Counted from the first letter of the stretch, positions 1 to 8,567 are shown. The stretch: 43,525 nt of DNA from Metabacillus idriensis (GCF_009674765.1 NZ_WKKF01000019.1:1-43525); one strand, 5' to 3'. Notes: generated by a model from the letters alone, not told the origin. Numbers and translations: made by a program.

Positions 1-781
1 GCAAGTAGTCTGAGCGTGCGTTCCTGATTTTTTCGTGGATTCTTGCCACTTCCACCTTTTGTTTTTGGTAGTTTTTTTCATCATCAAGTTTGCATGTTCT
101 CTTTAATGCTGATTCTTTTCGTCTGGAAAGAATACGTTGTGCTTTTACTAGTTTCTTTTCCAGTTTGCGGAAGTGTTTTTGATTTTCGAATACGGTTCCG
201 TCAGAAAGGATCGCAAAGTGTTTTAGCCCAACGTCAACACCAACAGAGGAACCCGTTTTCGGTTTTGGCAGAACCTCTGTTTCTGTCAAAACCGAAACAA
301 AATAGTTACCACTTGGATGACGTCTAACTGTCGCATTAAGAATACGTCCTGTTACTTCACGGCTTTTTGCAAATCGGACAAGACCAAGTTTAGGCAGCTT
401 GATTTTATTTTCGATTATCGCAATGTTTCCATTCGTATGTTTGGTCGTATAGGAGTGCACGCTATTCTTTTTAGACTTAAAACGCGGTGCTTTGTTCTGA
501 TTTTTAAAGTACCGTGTATACGAATCAGAAAGATTTTTTAGTGAGGATTGAAGGGCAATGCTATCAACTTCTTTTAGCCACAGTAATTCTTTTTTCAGCT
601 GAGTTAATTCAGCGGAGCAAGACTGGTAGGTTAATCCTTTCCCCGTTCCTGTATATGAATCATTCCATCTCTCTAAGAACCGGTTGAATACGAAACGACT
701 GCAGCCGATTGTTTTAGCAATGAGAGTTTCTTGTTCTTTAGTGGGATAGATACGGAAGCTGTATGCTTTGTTTACGATCAA
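1..781 (-). CDS. tnpB: TnpB, IS200/IS605-superfamily RNA-guided nuclease, N-terminal 260 residues (runs off window)
   Basis: Reading the minus strand from a TTG at 781 gives an uninterrupted frame of 260 codons to the window edge. It opens with MIVNKAYSFRIYPTKEQE, the typical TnpB start, followed by the IGCSRFVFNRFL block. The RuvC-I motif GVDVGLKHFA lies at residues 181-190, with D183 as the predicted first catalytic acid. The C-terminal RuvC-II/III and zinc finger would lie off the window, so activity cannot be judged. TnpB proteins are usually near 370-400 residues, so about two thirds is present. No ATG is in frame, and TTG is chosen because family members begin at this point. No tnpA transposase gene is seen upstream, so this looks like a tnpB-only (IS1341-type) element. 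It is not a pseudogene within the visible part. Confidence 0.9.
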   Translation of the reverse strand, partial: MIVNKAYSFRIYPTKEQETLIAKTIGCSRFVFNRFLERWNDSYTGTGKGLTYQSCSAELTQLKKELLWLKEVDSIALQSSLKNLSDSYTRYFKNQNKAPRFKSKKNSVHSYTTKHTNGNIAIIENKIKLPKLGLVRFAKSREVTGRILNATVRRHPSGNYFVSVLTETEVLPKPKTGSSVGVDVGLKHFAILSDGTVFENQKHFRKLEKKLVKAQRILSRRKESALKRTCKLDDEKNYQKQKVEVARIHEKIRNARSDYL

Positions 782-905
782 CGATAAAACAGGAACGTAT
801 GTTCTTATAATAACATAAGAGGGAACGTTTTGGCTACCTCCAACCGAAATTCATCTCCCACTTATCGTTTGGCAACGCCCTTCTCACGATTGAAGAGGGA
901 GTCTT
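782..905 (-). mobile_element. Probable upstream (left) end of the TnpB element
   Basis: Between the tnpB start and the csbD terminator lies a stretch rich in inverted repeats. ATGTT (799-803 region) pairs with AACAT inside a larger AACG/CGTT hairpin, and CTCCCACTT near 862-870 pairs imperfectly (8 of 9) with AAGAGGGAG near 891-900. The text TCATCTCCCACTT resembles the subterminal hairpins of Bacillus IS200/IS605 elements and recalls the CCACTT/AAGTGG hairpin at the other window end. The exact element border and target motif could not be fixed. Confidence 0.4.
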
Positions 906-924
906 CTTTCGGGAAGAAGTTCAC

Positions 925-961
925 GATAAAAAAGAGAGCCGGCTTTGGCCAGGCTCTCTTT
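925..961 (-). terminator. Rho-independent terminator of the csbD-like gene
   Basis: AGAGAGCC (933-940) and GGCTCTCT (952-959) form a GC-rich stem. On the minus strand a run of T follows (TTTTTTA). It sits just past the csbD stop codon. Confidence 0.85.
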
Positions 962-968
962 ATGTACA

Positions 969-1157
969 TTAATAGCGGCGGGAATCATCCTTCGCTTTTC
1001 CTGCACCTTCTTGGATGTTGCCTTTAACCTTATCTTTTTTGCCTTCTCGCTGCATGTTCGGATTGTCTGTCGCATTGCCGACCTGGTCTTTCACTTCACC
1101 TTTGGCCTGGTTTACCTTGCCTTTTACTTTGTCGCTTAAACCTTGATCTTTTGACAT
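969..1157 (-). CDS. CsbD-family general stress protein
   Basis: This 62-residue, very hydrophilic and highly charged protein has the CsbD layout: an N-terminal block (LSDKVKGKVNQAKGEVKDQVGN) and a second KDKVKGNIQEGAGKAKD repeat, rich in Lys, Asp and Gly with no hydrophobic core or membrane segment. The ATG at 1157 follows a good AAAGGAGTG ribosome binding site. A sigma-B-like promoter (1192-1217) precedes it and a strong terminator follows, so it is a single-gene unit. In B. subtilis csbD is a sigma-B general stress gene of unclear biochemical role; the same regulation is inferred here. It stands apart in direction and function from spoVID, its neighbour. Confidence 0.88.
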   Translation of the reverse strand: MSKDQGLSDKVKGKVNQAKGEVKDQVGNATDNPNMQREGKKDKVKGNIQEGAGKAKDDSRRY

Positions 1158-1191
1158 TGCAGATCACTCCTTTTTGTATGTTACAGTCTAT

Positions 1192-1217
1192 ATTCCCGGT
1201 CCGGGGATAGTTGAAAC
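1192..1217 (-). promoter_or_regulatory. Sigma-B-like promoter of the csbD-like gene
   Basis: On the minus strand GTTTCA (1217-1212) and GGGAAT (1197-1192) are separated by 14 bases. This is close to the known B. subtilis sigma-B consensus GTTTAA-N12-14-GGGTAT. It lies about 35 bases before the start codon. Confidence 0.75.
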
Positions 1218-1274
1218 ACTGAATTTAAAATACTAAAAAGCCCTGATTGAAATAAGTCTAATTCTAAAAATCAC

Positions 1275-1303
1275 TCATAATCTTTGAATCTGGAACATAA
1301 ACC
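1275..1303 (+). promoter_or_regulatory. Sigma-E-like promoter of spoVID
   Basis: TCATAAT (1275-1281), 14 bases, CATAAACC (1296-1303). This matches 6 of 7 and 6 of 8 positions of the sigma-E consensus KMATATT-N14-CATACAHT. spoVID is a known sigma-E gene in B. subtilis, which supports the call; the downstream distance to the TTG start is about 48 bases. Confidence 0.55.
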
Positions 1304-1351
1304 TTTAATGTCATAGCTATTTGGTTAGGCCATTGAAAGGAGGAGTTCAAG

Positions 1352-2386
1352 TTGTCACAGGATCAACAATCATCATTACGGTTTTCTGTTGAAGAATCCG
1401 TTTGGTTTCAAAAGGGACAGGAAGTAGGTGAGCTGTTATCCATCTCATTAGATCCAGACATCACCATCCAGGAATTTGACCAGTACATCTCCATTCGGGG
1501 TGCACTGCAGTTAACGGGTGAGTACAAAATAGATGAGGATTATAACGAAGAGGAATTTGAATATGCCAATCTCCGGTTCATAAGCAGTGTTGAAACCCGG
1601 GAGGAAGACGGCATTTCGCAGCTTGTTCACCGATTTCCTGTGGATATTACAATTCCAAGAAACAGAATTGGAAATTTAGAAGAAGTATATGTGACGATTG
1701 AATCGTTTGACTATGATCTATCTGAAAGCAGAAATCTGAAGCTTGTTGCAGATTTAGAAATAAGCGGAATCGCAAGTCAGGATTCTTTTGAAGAAGTTCA
1801 GGAAGAGGAAGAAGAAGAAGAAGAGCACACATATAACCACTCAACTGAAGAAGAGCTTGAGCCTTTGTACCGTTCGTCTCAGGCTTTGCTCTATGAAGAG
1901 GAGACTCAGGAAGCATATTCAGAAAGCTATGATGCCGTACATGCTGAGAACAGCGGCACTCCTGAAAAAGAAGAGTTTTATCAGCCTTTTGATGTAGAGG
2001 TCAGAAAGCAGGCAATAGAAGAAGAAATTGTACAGCCTGAAATTCATTATAATGCAGGAAGGCCAGCTGAAGATGAGATCGAAGAGGTTTACTCAGCACC
2101 GCCTAAAAAAAGTCCAAAAAGCCGAAAAGAAGAAGCGAAAAAGCAGGAGCAGCCGAAGGAGACCGAGAACTCTCTTTATTTAACAAAGCTTTTTGGCAGA
2201 GAAGACGAAGAAGAGTTTTCAAAACTGAAAATCTGCATTGTTCAGCAGGGTGATTCCATTGACAGCATATGCGACCGTTATAATATCACGGTCCAGCAGC
2301 TGCACAGGGTAAACCAAATTAGCTCAACGGCAGATGTGCATGAAGGGCAGACATTATATATTCCGGTTTATGCAAACACGCATTAA
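1352..2386 (+). CDS. spoVID: Stage VI sporulation protein D (spore coat morphogenesis, LysM domain)
   Basis: The 344-residue product begins with the conserved SpoVID N-terminal domain (LRFSVEESVWFQKGQEV) and ends in a LysM domain at about residues 294-340 (IVQQGDSIDSICDRYN...LYIPVY). The middle is a low-complexity, very acidic linker that includes a run of eight glutamates. In B. subtilis SpoVID works with SpoIVA and SafA in coat encasement of the forespore, and the LysM domain is involved in localisation. The B. subtilis protein is much longer (about 575 residues), the difference lying in the linker. The TTG start follows AAAGGAGGAG at good spacing. ysxE follows, as in B. subtilis. The gene upstream in that species, hemL, is not seen; csbD and an insertion element lie there instead. 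Confidence 0.93.
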   Translation: MSQDQQSSLRFSVEESVWFQKGQEVGELLSISLDPDITIQEFDQYISIRGALQLTGEYKIDEDYNEEEFEYANLRFISSVETREEDGISQLVHRFPVDITIPRNRIGNLEEVYVTIESFDYDLSESRNLKLVADLEISGIASQDSFEEVQEEEEEEEEHTYNHSTEEELEPLYRSSQALLYEEETQEAYSESYDAVHAENSGTPEKEEFYQPFDVEVRKQAIEEEIVQPEIHYNAGRPAEDEIEEVYSAPPKKSPKSRKEEAKKQEQPKETENSLYLTKLFGREDEEEFSKLKICIVQQGDSIDSICDRYNITVQQLHRVNQISSTADVHEGQTLYIPVYANTH

Positions 2387-2395
2387 GATGGACTG

Positions 2396-2432
2396 AACAG
2401 CTTGGGGAGGAGTATTCCTCAGCTGTTTTTTT
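2396..2432 (+). terminator. Terminator after spoVID
   Basis: AACAGCT and AGCTGTT flank an inner GGAGGA/TTCCTC stem, followed by eight T residues. Confidence 0.8.
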
Positions 2433-2505
2433 TATAAGAATCAATCTTTATAAAACAAGGTAAAATCGTTCACTTATTCCTTCTTAAAGGAAGGTGAGGT
2501 ATAGA

Positions 2506-3543
2506 GTGGTGAGAGGAATTATGGATAAGCTGGCGCCTGTAATCAGCCAATATGATTTAACTGGCGAGTACGCGGAATCAATCAGTGACAAACTGACCAA
2601 AATCTATGCAAGCTCTGGGGCATCTTATGCTTTAAAAAGAGTTGCAGCAAACCGGAATGGGAATTTTATAGAAACCCTTCATACTGCTCATCAAAAAGGA
2701 TTTTCAGGCTATGTGCCGATCTTCAGAAATAAACACCGGCAATTTTTCACCTCAGATGGCGAGAACTGGTATTACATCATGCCATGGCTTCACAATGAAC
2801 CGGAAGAGGAGAGAGATGAGCGCCATAAAAACATGTTCAGGGAACTCGCTGTGCTCCATCAGAAAACAGCAGCTTCGGATAAATTGAATCAGGATGCACT
2901 TAAAGGACATTATGAAACGTTATCCAAGCAATGGGATGACAACAAAGCCATTTACGAAAAATATGTAGAAGAATGCGAAAAAAGATGGTACTTGTCCCCG
3001 TTTGAACTGCAGGCGGTTACGTATTATTTTGAAACAGCAAGAGCGACGGATTTTGCACGAAAGAAACTTGATGAATGGTATGAGATGATGAAGGAAAAGG
3101 AAGATACCCGCCAGGTTATTATTCATGGCAGAGCTTCTATCCATCACTACCTATATGATGAACAGGGCACTGGATTTTTAACAAACTTTGAACAATCCAG
3201 ATACTCATCTCCAATCGATGATCTGCTTCTCTTCTATCATCGCACGTTTCATACGTATCCATTTGCAGATGATGATTGTGTGGATTGGCTCTATACGCAT
3301 CAGCAGCATTTTCCCTTCAGGGAAGAAGAAATGCTTTTATTCACTTGCTATCTGGCATACCCGGATTTCATTTACAGAAATTTAAAAAAGCATATGAACC
3401 ATGGAACCCGGAGTGTCCCCCAGCTCAAACGGAATCAGGATCTCATCAAATCCTATTGGACGTTTAAAAATATCGAGTATTTTGTTATGAAAGTAACGCA
3501 AATTGAAGAGAATAAGAAAATAGCAGCAGAGCAATCATCATAA
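2506..3543 (+). CDS. ysxE: YsxE, CotS-family spore coat protein with a kinase-like fold
   Basis: This is an approximately 345-residue protein directly downstream of spoVID, the position of ysxE in B. subtilis. It shows the architecture of the CotS/YutH/YsxE family: a small lobe with YALKRV (a kinase-like lysine) near the start, the MPWLHNE hinge, an IIHGRASIHHYL segment in place of the catalytic loop and a later aromatic-rich C-terminus. The usual HGD(L/F)xxxN is altered to HGRASIHH, so catalysis is doubtful. Family members are coat-associated and made in the mother cell. Start: GTG at 2506 is about 7 bases after AAGGAAGGTGAGG. GTG 2494, GTG 2509 and ATG 2521 are alternatives in the same frame. 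Confidence 0.85.
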   Translation: MVRGIMDKLAPVISQYDLTGEYAESISDKLTKIYASSGASYALKRVAANRNGNFIETLHTAHQKGFSGYVPIFRNKHRQFFTSDGENWYYIMPWLHNEPEEERDERHKNMFRELAVLHQKTAASDKLNQDALKGHYETLSKQWDDNKAIYEKYVEECEKRWYLSPFELQAVTYYFETARATDFARKKLDEWYEMMKEKEDTRQVIIHGRASIHHYLYDEQGTGFLTNFEQSRYSSPIDDLLLFYHRTFHTYPFADDDCVDWLYTHQQHFPFREEEMLLFTCYLAYPDFIYRNLKKHMNHGTRSVPQLKRNQDLIKSYWTFKNIEYFVMKVTQIEENKKIAAEQSS

Positions 3544-3544
3544 G

Positions 3545-3681
3545 AAAAGCGCAAGCGCCCGTTTAGCGCAGGCAGACAGATAAGGATCCGACAGAAAAGG
3601 TGCTTTTTGCCAATACTTTCGGAGCCGTTCTGGCCGAGGAGCCTGAGCGATTCCGCTCGCCATCGAAGCGCAAAATTTTAT
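3545..3681 (-). repeat. Dispersed intergenic repeat, copy A (about 137 bp, inverted relative to copy B)
   Basis: Read on the minus strand this stretch shares blocks with 4336-4457: CTCCTCGGNCAGAACGGCTCC, then GCGGATCCTTATCTG (here TCGGATCCTTATCTG), CTGCC and GGCGCTTGCGCTTTTCT at the end. The other end carries CGAAGCGCAAAATTTTAT (3664-3681), found again identically at 29940-29957. No coding frame with a ribosome binding site lies in it. Confidence 0.8.
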
Positions 3682-3694
3682 CCTTTCTTATCTC

Positions 3695-3730
3695 ATAAAA
3701 AAATCCCAATCATCTCTATGATTGGGTTCT
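3695..3730 (-). terminator. Terminator of the small membrane-protein gene
   Basis: CCCAATCAT (3705-3713) pairs with ATGATTGGG (3718-3726), followed on the minus strand by a TTTTTTT run. It directly follows the stop codon at 3731. Confidence 0.85.
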
Positions 3731-3922
3731 TTAAATCCACTCCATGTGAAGGGATACACCAAGTAAAATCAGCAGGGATAATAGAACAAGGTCTACTGGA
3801 GAAGGAAAGATCAAAGTCCGTATCGTCTGGAAAATCGTGATCGGTACAATGAACTGACCTGCAATCACTTTGAATTGCTTTACCCATGGTGACATATTGT
3901 AGTAATTAATTTTTCTGCGCAT
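3731..3922 (-). CDS. Small conserved-looking membrane protein between ysxE and valS
   Basis: This is a 63-residue product starting MRRKINYYNMSPWVKQFKV, with a basic N-terminus followed by two hydrophobic stretches (about residues 22-39 and 43-59) and ending HMEWI. The start at 3922 has a clear TTAGGAGA site seven bases upstream and the gene ends in its own terminator, so it is a real gene although the frame stays open further upstream to 4138. B. subtilis has a small uncharacterised gene of similar size in this neighbourhood (possibly yszA), but I do not recognise the family well enough to name it. Function unknown. Confidence 0.75.
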   Translation of the reverse strand: MRRKINYYNMSPWVKQFKVIAGQFIVPITIFQTIRTLIFPSPVDLVLLSLLILLGVSLHMEWI

Positions 3923-4022
3923 ACAAATTCTCCTAACCTGTTGGCTCATGCTAACAAGATATGTGCATTTACCCAAATTTGTGCTGACTGTGAATAAAGG
4001 ACAGAAAAATTGGAGAAGATGA

Positions 4023-4050
4023 TTGACGTAAAATGATAAGATTGTATACA
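4023..4050 (+). promoter_or_regulatory. Sigma-A promoter for the valS leader
   Basis: TTGACG (4023-4028), 16 bases, TATACA (4045-4050). It lies upstream of the T-box leader. Confidence 0.65.
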
Positions 4051-4084
4051 ATAATACATATATGCTTTTATTGAATAAAAGAAC

Positions 4085-4331
4085 ATACATTGACAGGGAA
4101 GAGTAAAGCCGAAAGCTGTTTTTAGAGAGAGAAATCATTTGCTGAAAGATTTCTTAAACAAGCTCGCTTGAAGGTCGCCCTCGAGTAATTCTCTTGAACT
4201 TGAAGTAGAGAGAATCGGCATGAACGCCGTTATCCCATTTGAGAGCATAGGCTTATTTTCGCCTATGAAAAAAGGTGGCACCGCGAAATCAACTCCTTTC
4301 GTCCTTTTATTGGATGAGAGGAGTTTTTTAT
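4085..4331 (+). ncRNA. T-box leader controlling valS
   Basis: The T-box sequence AAGGTGGCACCGCGAAAT (about 4272-4289) is followed by a terminator hairpin whose arms AACTCCT (4291) and AGGAGTT (about 4319-4325) end in a T run. Upstream, the stem I region contains the AGAGAG and GCTGAAAGA elements. A probable specifier codon GTC (Val) lies at 4174-4176 in the context GAAGGTCGCCC, which fits the downstream valine tRNA ligase. Established T-box behaviour: uncharged tRNA-Val pairs with the specifier and with the GGC bulge and stabilises the antiterminator, so transcription reads into valS when valine is short. The specifier assignment is by eye. Confidence 0.92.
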
Positions 4332-4335
4332 TTTG

Positions 4336-4457
4336 TCCAGCTCCTGCGCCTGACTCCTCGGTCAGAACGGCTCCGCTTTAAAAGTCAAAATCGGACTATT
4401 ATGGCGGATCCTTATCTGCCTGTCGGATCTGAACAAGGCGCTTGCGCTTTTCTAGTT
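4336..4457 (+). repeat. Dispersed intergenic repeat, copy B, between the T-box terminator and valS
   Basis: It contains CTCCTCGGTCAGAACGGCTCC, then GCGGATCCTTATCTGCC and GGCGCTTGCGCTTTTCT, the same blocks in the same order as copy A on the other strand. It separates the T-box terminator from the valS ribosome binding site by about 130 bases, an addition to the usual short T-box-to-start distance. Confidence 0.8.
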
Positions 4458-4489
4458 AATCACCGGTTTATTTTTAAGGAGGAAGAAAA

Positions 4490-7132
4490 ATGGAGAACAA
4501 TGAACAAACACTCTCTACAAAATATGATCCACAGGCAATCGAGCGTAACCGCTATAACTACTGGCTTGAGGGCAAGTACTTTGAAGCGACTAACGACCAG
4601 GAAAAACAGCCTTATACAATCGTTATTCCGCCGCCTAACGTTACGGGCAAGCTACACCTTGGGCATGCATGGGACACAACGCTTCAAGACATTGTGACCC
4701 GCATGAAAAGAATGCAGGGCTATGATGTGCTGTGGCTTCCTGGGATGGACCATGCAGGAATTGCTACTCAGGCAAAAGTAGAAGGCAAGCTGCGCGAGGA
4801 AGGCAAATCCCGCTATGATCTTGGCCGGGAAAAATTCGTTGAAGAAACATGGAAGTGGAAAGAGGAGTATGCTTCTCATATCCGCACGCAATGGTCAAAG
4901 CTTGGGCTTGGACTTGATTACTCGAGAGAGCGTTTTACTTTAGACGAAGGGTTATCAAAAGCGGTAAATGAAGTATTTGTATCACTTTATAAAAAGGGAC
5001 TTATTTACCGCGGTGAATATATCATCAACTGGGATCCTCAAACAAAAACAGCTTTATCGGACATTGAAGTTATTTATAAAGATGTTCAAGGCGCTTTTTA
5101 CCATATGCGCTATCCTCTGTCTGATGGCTCAGGATTTATTGAAATCGCTACAACCCGTCCTGAAACGATGCTTGGTGATACAGCGGTTGCGGTTCATCCT
5201 GAAGATGACCGCTACAAGCATTTGATTGGAAAAACAGTTGTGCTTCCAATCGTTGGCCGCGAGATTCCGATTGTCGGCGACGACTATGTGGATATGGAAT
5301 TTGGATCAGGAGCAGTTAAAATTACGCCTGCACATGATCCAAACGATTTTGAAATCGGAAACCGCCATGACTTAGAACGTGTTCTCGTTATGAATGAAGA
5401 TGGAACAATGAATGCTAAAGCAGGCAAATACAATGGCCTTGACCGTTTTGACTGCCGCAAGCAAATTGTGAAAGATCTTCAAGAGATGGATGTTTTATTC
5501 AAGATTGAAGAACATCTTCATTCTGTAGGGCACAGTGAACGAAGCGGAGCTGTTGTTGAACCATACCTTTCAACACAATGGTTTGTTAAAATGCAGCCGC
5601 TTGCTGATGCAGCGATTGAGCTTCAAAGCAAAGAAGAAAAAGTAAACTTTGTTCCGAACCGATTTGAAAATACGTACATGCGCTGGATGGAAAACATTCG
5701 TGACTGGTGTATTTCAAGACAGCTATGGTGGGGACACAGAATTCCGGCATGGTATAACAAAGAAACAGGCGAGGTTCACGTGGATCACTCACCGCCTGCA
5801 GATATTGAAAATTGGGAACAGGATACGGATGTGCTCGACACTTGGTTCAGTTCTGCGCTATGGCCGTTCTCGACAATGGGCTGGCCTGACACAGAATCAA
5901 TCGACTATCAGCGCTTCTATCCAACAGATGTGCTCGTAACGGGCTACGATATTATTTTCTTCTGGGTATCCCGCATGATTTTCCAGGGTCTTGAATTTAC
6001 AGGTCAGCGTCCATTTAAAGATGTGCTGATTCATGGACTTGTACGCGATGAACAAGGCCGCAAAATGAGCAAATCTCTTGGCAACGGTGTCGATCCAATG
6101 GAAGTCATCGAAAAATACGGGGCAGATTCACTGCGTTACTTCCTGTCTACCGGAAGCTCTCCAGGCCAGGACTTGCGTTTCAGCTACGAAAAGGTAGAAG
6201 CGACTTGGAACTTTGCAAATAAGATCTGGAATGCTTCACGTTTTGCTTTAATGAACATGGACGGCCTGAAATATGAAGAAATTGATATCAGCGGAGAAAA
6301 GTCAGTGGCTGACAAATGGATTCTGACTCGATTGAATGAAACAATTGAGCATGTGACCAAACTTGCTGATAAATATGAATTCGGTGAAGTAGGCCGCCTT
6401 CTTTATAACTTCATCTGGGATGATTTCTGTGACTGGTATATCGAAATGGCGAAGCTTCCGCTTTATGGGGACAATGAAGAGGCGAAGAAAACAACTCGTT
6501 CCATTCTTGCTTATGTGCTTGATAACACGATGAGACTTCTTCATCCATTCATGCCATTCATTACCGAGGAAATATGGCAGAACCTTCCTCACGAAGGCGA
6601 ATCAATTACAATTGCTAAATGGCCTGAAGTTGATGCTTCATTAACGGATTTTGATGCTGCTGCAGATATGAAGCTGCTTGTTGAAGTGATCCGTTCTGTA
6701 AGAAACGTGCGTGCAGAGGTAAATACACCTATGAGCAAGCAGATTCGAATGCTGATTAAAGCGAAAAATGCGGATATTGCACAGCAGCTTGATCAAAATC
6801 GCGCATACATTGAGCGTTTCTGCAACACAAGCAGTCTGACAATCAGCACGGATGCAGAGTCAGGCGAAAAAGCAATGACTTCTGTAGTAACGGGAGCAGA
6901 GCTTATTTTCCCTCTTGAAGGCTTAATCAATATTGACGAAGAAATCTCACGCCTTCAAAAAGAGCTGGACAAATTAAATAAAGAAGTCGAACGTGTTCAA
7001 AAGAAACTGAGCAACGAAGGCTTTGTGAAAAAAGCACCTGAAAAAGTAATTGAAGAAGAACGTGCGAAAGAAAGCGATTATGTGGAGAAAAGAGAAGCTG
7101 TTCTTTCAAGAATCAGCGAATTAAAAGGGTAA
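4490..7132 (+). CDS. valS: Valine--tRNA ligase
   Basis: The 880-residue class I aminoacyl-tRNA synthetase charges tRNA-Val with valine in the cytoplasm. The HIGH-type motif HLGH is at residues 56-59 and KMSKS is at 525-529. The editing domain contains [17 protein letters not shown], and a C-terminal coiled coil (residues about 810-880, rich in Glu/Lys/Leu) is the expected tRNA-binding arm. The length equals the B. subtilis enzyme. The ATG at 4490 follows AAGGAGGAAG. Expression is under the T-box leader upstream. folC follows after a weak hairpin, as in B. subtilis. Confidence 0.98.
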   Translation: MENNEQTLSTKYDPQAIERNRYNYWLEGKYFEATNDQEKQPYTIVIPPPNVTGKLHLGHAWDTTLQDIVTRMKRMQGYDVLWLPGMDHAGIATQAKVEGKLREEGKSRYDLGREKFVEETWKWKEEYASHIRTQWSKLGLGLDYSRERFTLDEGLSKAVNEVFVSLYKKGLIYRGEYIINWDPQTKTALSDIEVIYKDVQGAFYHMRYPLSDGSGFIEIATTRPETMLGDTAVAVHPEDDRYKHLIGKTVVLPIVGREIPIVGDDYVDMEFGSGAVKITPAHDPNDFEIGNRHDLERVLVMNEDGTMNAKAGKYNGLDRFDCRKQIVKDLQEMDVLFKIEEHLHSVGHSERSGAVVEPYLSTQWFVKMQPLADAAIELQSKEEKVNFVPNRFENTYMRWMENIRDWCISRQLWWGHRIPAWYNKETGEVHVDHSPPADIENWEQDTDVLDTWFSSALWPFSTMGWPDTESIDYQRFYPTDVLVTGYDIIFFWVSRMIFQGLEFTGQRPFKDVLIHGLVRDEQGRKMSKSLGNGVDPMEVIEKYGADSLRYFLSTGSSPGQDLRFSYEKVEATWNFANKIWNASRFALMNMDGLKYEEIDISGEKSVADKWILTRLNETIEHVTKLADKYEFGEVGRLLYNFIWDDFCDWYIEMAKLPLYGDNEEAKKTTRSILAYVLDNTMRLLHPFMPFITEEIWQNLPHEGESITIAKWPEVDASLTDFDAAADMKLLVEVIRSVRNVRAEVNTPMSKQIRMLIKAKNADIAQQLDQNRAYIERFCNTSSLTISTDAESGEKAMTSVVTGAELIFPLEGLINIDEEISRLQKELDKLNKEVERVQKKLSNEGFVKKAPEKVIEEERAKESDYVEKREAVLSRISELKG

Positions 7133-7146
7133 GCTTTTTAAAGAGG

Positions 7147-7183
7147 CTCGGGTTGTGATTGGCAGAATCACACCCGAGTTTTC
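7147..7183 (+). terminator. Possible terminator or processing hairpin between valS and folC
   Basis: CTCGGGTTGTGATT pairs with AATCACACCCGAG with one mismatch; the following T run is only TTTT. It is probably a partial terminator. Confidence 0.5.
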
Positions 7184-7214
7184 ATGTAAATAGAGAGAAA
7201 AGGGGCAGAGGCTC

Positions 7215-8519
7215 ATGTTTCAAACCTATGAGGAAGCTGTAGATTGGATTCATTCCCGCTTAAGATTTGGGATCAAACCAGGATTGAAGCGGATGACCTG
7301 GATGATGGAAAAATTAAATAATCCCCATAAACACATTCGCGCCATTCACGTTGCGGGGACAAATGGCAAGGGGTCAACTATTGCCTATATGCGCAATGTT
7401 CTTCAAGAAGCAGGGTATACGACAGGTACGTTTACCTCTCCGTTTCTAGAAACATTCAACGAAAGAATCAGCATGAACGGCAAACCCATTTCTGATGAAG
7501 AAATGCTGTTTTTAGTAAATATGATCAGGCCTCTTGCAGATGAACTTGAAGAGACAGAGCTCGGCGGACCGACTGAATTTGAAGTGATCACGGCCATGGC
7601 TTTCTACTATTTTGGAAGACATGAAAAAACGGATATTCTGCTGCTTGAAACAGGTCTTGGAGGCACATATGATTCAACCAATATTGCAGAGCCGATCTTA
7701 ACGATGATCACAAGCATCGGGTATGATCACATGAATATTCTTGGCAATACAATCGAAGAAATCGCTGGTGAAAAAGCGGGTATTATCAAGCAGGGCATTC
7801 CTATGCTGACGTCTGTTGCAGATGAACGTGCTTTAAACGTCATAAAGAAGAAGGCAAATGAGATGAACGCTTCACTTTACTATGATTCTTTTCCAGTATT
7901 GTCTCACCAGCCTATCCCAAGAGGAGAAAGGTTTGAAATGAAGACGCCGTTCAGTCATTATCAAAATCTTGAGATCTCAATGCGCGGAGAGCACCAAGTC
8001 CAAAATGCCGCTCTTGCAGTGATGGCACTTGATTATCTGCGGGCGAATGAATTATTTCATATCGATGAGCAGCATGTTATTAAAGGTCTTTTGCAGACAA
8101 GCTGGAGCGGCAGATTTGAACAGGTATCCGAATACCCCGCCATTATTGTTGACGGTGCTCATAATAAAGAGGGAGTAGAAAGCCTGGCAGCAGTGATGAA
8201 ACGCCATTATCACGGCAAAAAGATTCATATTCTTTTTTCTGCATTAAAAGATAAGGAATACGCTGAGATGATTGATATTCTCTCATCGATTGCAGACAGC
8301 ATGCATTTTACAACCTTTGATTTTCCAAGGGCTGCTTCGGCTGCAGAGCTTTTTGAGGCGTGCAGGCATCCGAAAAAAGATTTTGATGAAGAATGGAAAT
8401 CTGCTTTTGATAAAATGATGACAGCGGGAGAATTTGGAGATATCTTCTTGGTTACAGGATCTTTGTACTTTATTTCAGAAGTCAGGCCTTATTGTCGAAA
8501 TTTCTTATCGGAAAATTAG
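7215..8519 (+). CDS. folC: Bifunctional folylpolyglutamate synthase / dihydrofolate synthase
   Basis: The 434-residue Mur-ligase-family enzyme adds glutamate to dihydropteroate and to tetrahydrofolates in the cytoplasm. The P-loop GTNGKGS is at residues 48-54. The omega-loop and Mg-site region follows, with ETGLGGTYDSTNI, and the C-terminal domain contains VDGAHNKEGV. The ATG at 7215 follows AAAAGGGGCAGAGG. Its position after valS is conserved in B. subtilis, where comC follows next. Here a diguanylate cyclase gene and the pilus locus are inserted between folC and spoIIB. Confidence 0.96.
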   Translation: MFQTYEEAVDWIHSRLRFGIKPGLKRMTWMMEKLNNPHKHIRAIHVAGTNGKGSTIAYMRNVLQEAGYTTGTFTSPFLETFNERISMNGKPISDEEMLFLVNMIRPLADELEETELGGPTEFEVITAMAFYYFGRHEKTDILLLETGLGGTYDSTNIAEPILTMITSIGYDHMNILGNTIEEIAGEKAGIIKQGIPMLTSVADERALNVIKKKANEMNASLYYDSFPVLSHQPIPRGERFEMKTPFSHYQNLEISMRGEHQVQNAALAVMALDYLRANELFHIDEQHVIKGLLQTSWSGRFEQVSEYPAIIVDGAHNKEGVESLAAVMKRHYHGKKIHILFSALKDKEYAEMIDILSSIADSMHFTTFDFPRAASAAELFEACRHPKKDFDEEWKSAFDKMMTAGEFGDIFLVTGSLYFISEVRPYCRNFLSEN

Positions 8520-8538
8520 GCTGATAGTCCTAAAATAA

Positions 8539-8567
8539 ATGACAGATATCTGAATTTTTGTTAAAAT
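8539..8567 (+). promoter_or_regulatory. Sigma-A promoter of the diguanylate cyclase gene
   Basis: ATGACA (8539-8544), 17 bases, TAAAAT (8562-8567) with an extended TG at 8559-8560. This implies the cyclase is transcribed on its own. Confidence 0.6.

Noticed and set aside
43-541. Two plus-strand frames of 94 and 74 codons at the window start
   Set aside because: They are antisense shadows of the tnpB frame on the minus strand, which has clear family motifs.
1-781. TnpB as a broken gene
   Set aside because: No stop or frameshift is present in the 260 visible codons; it is only cut by the window edge.
3923-4138. Longer N-terminus of the small membrane protein
   Set aside because: No start signal there, and it would run through the valS promoter and leader; the start at 3922 has a good ribosome binding site.
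4275-4697. 140-codon plus frame across the T-box and valS start
   Set aside because: It crosses the T-box terminator and the repeat, and overlaps valS in another frame without motifs.
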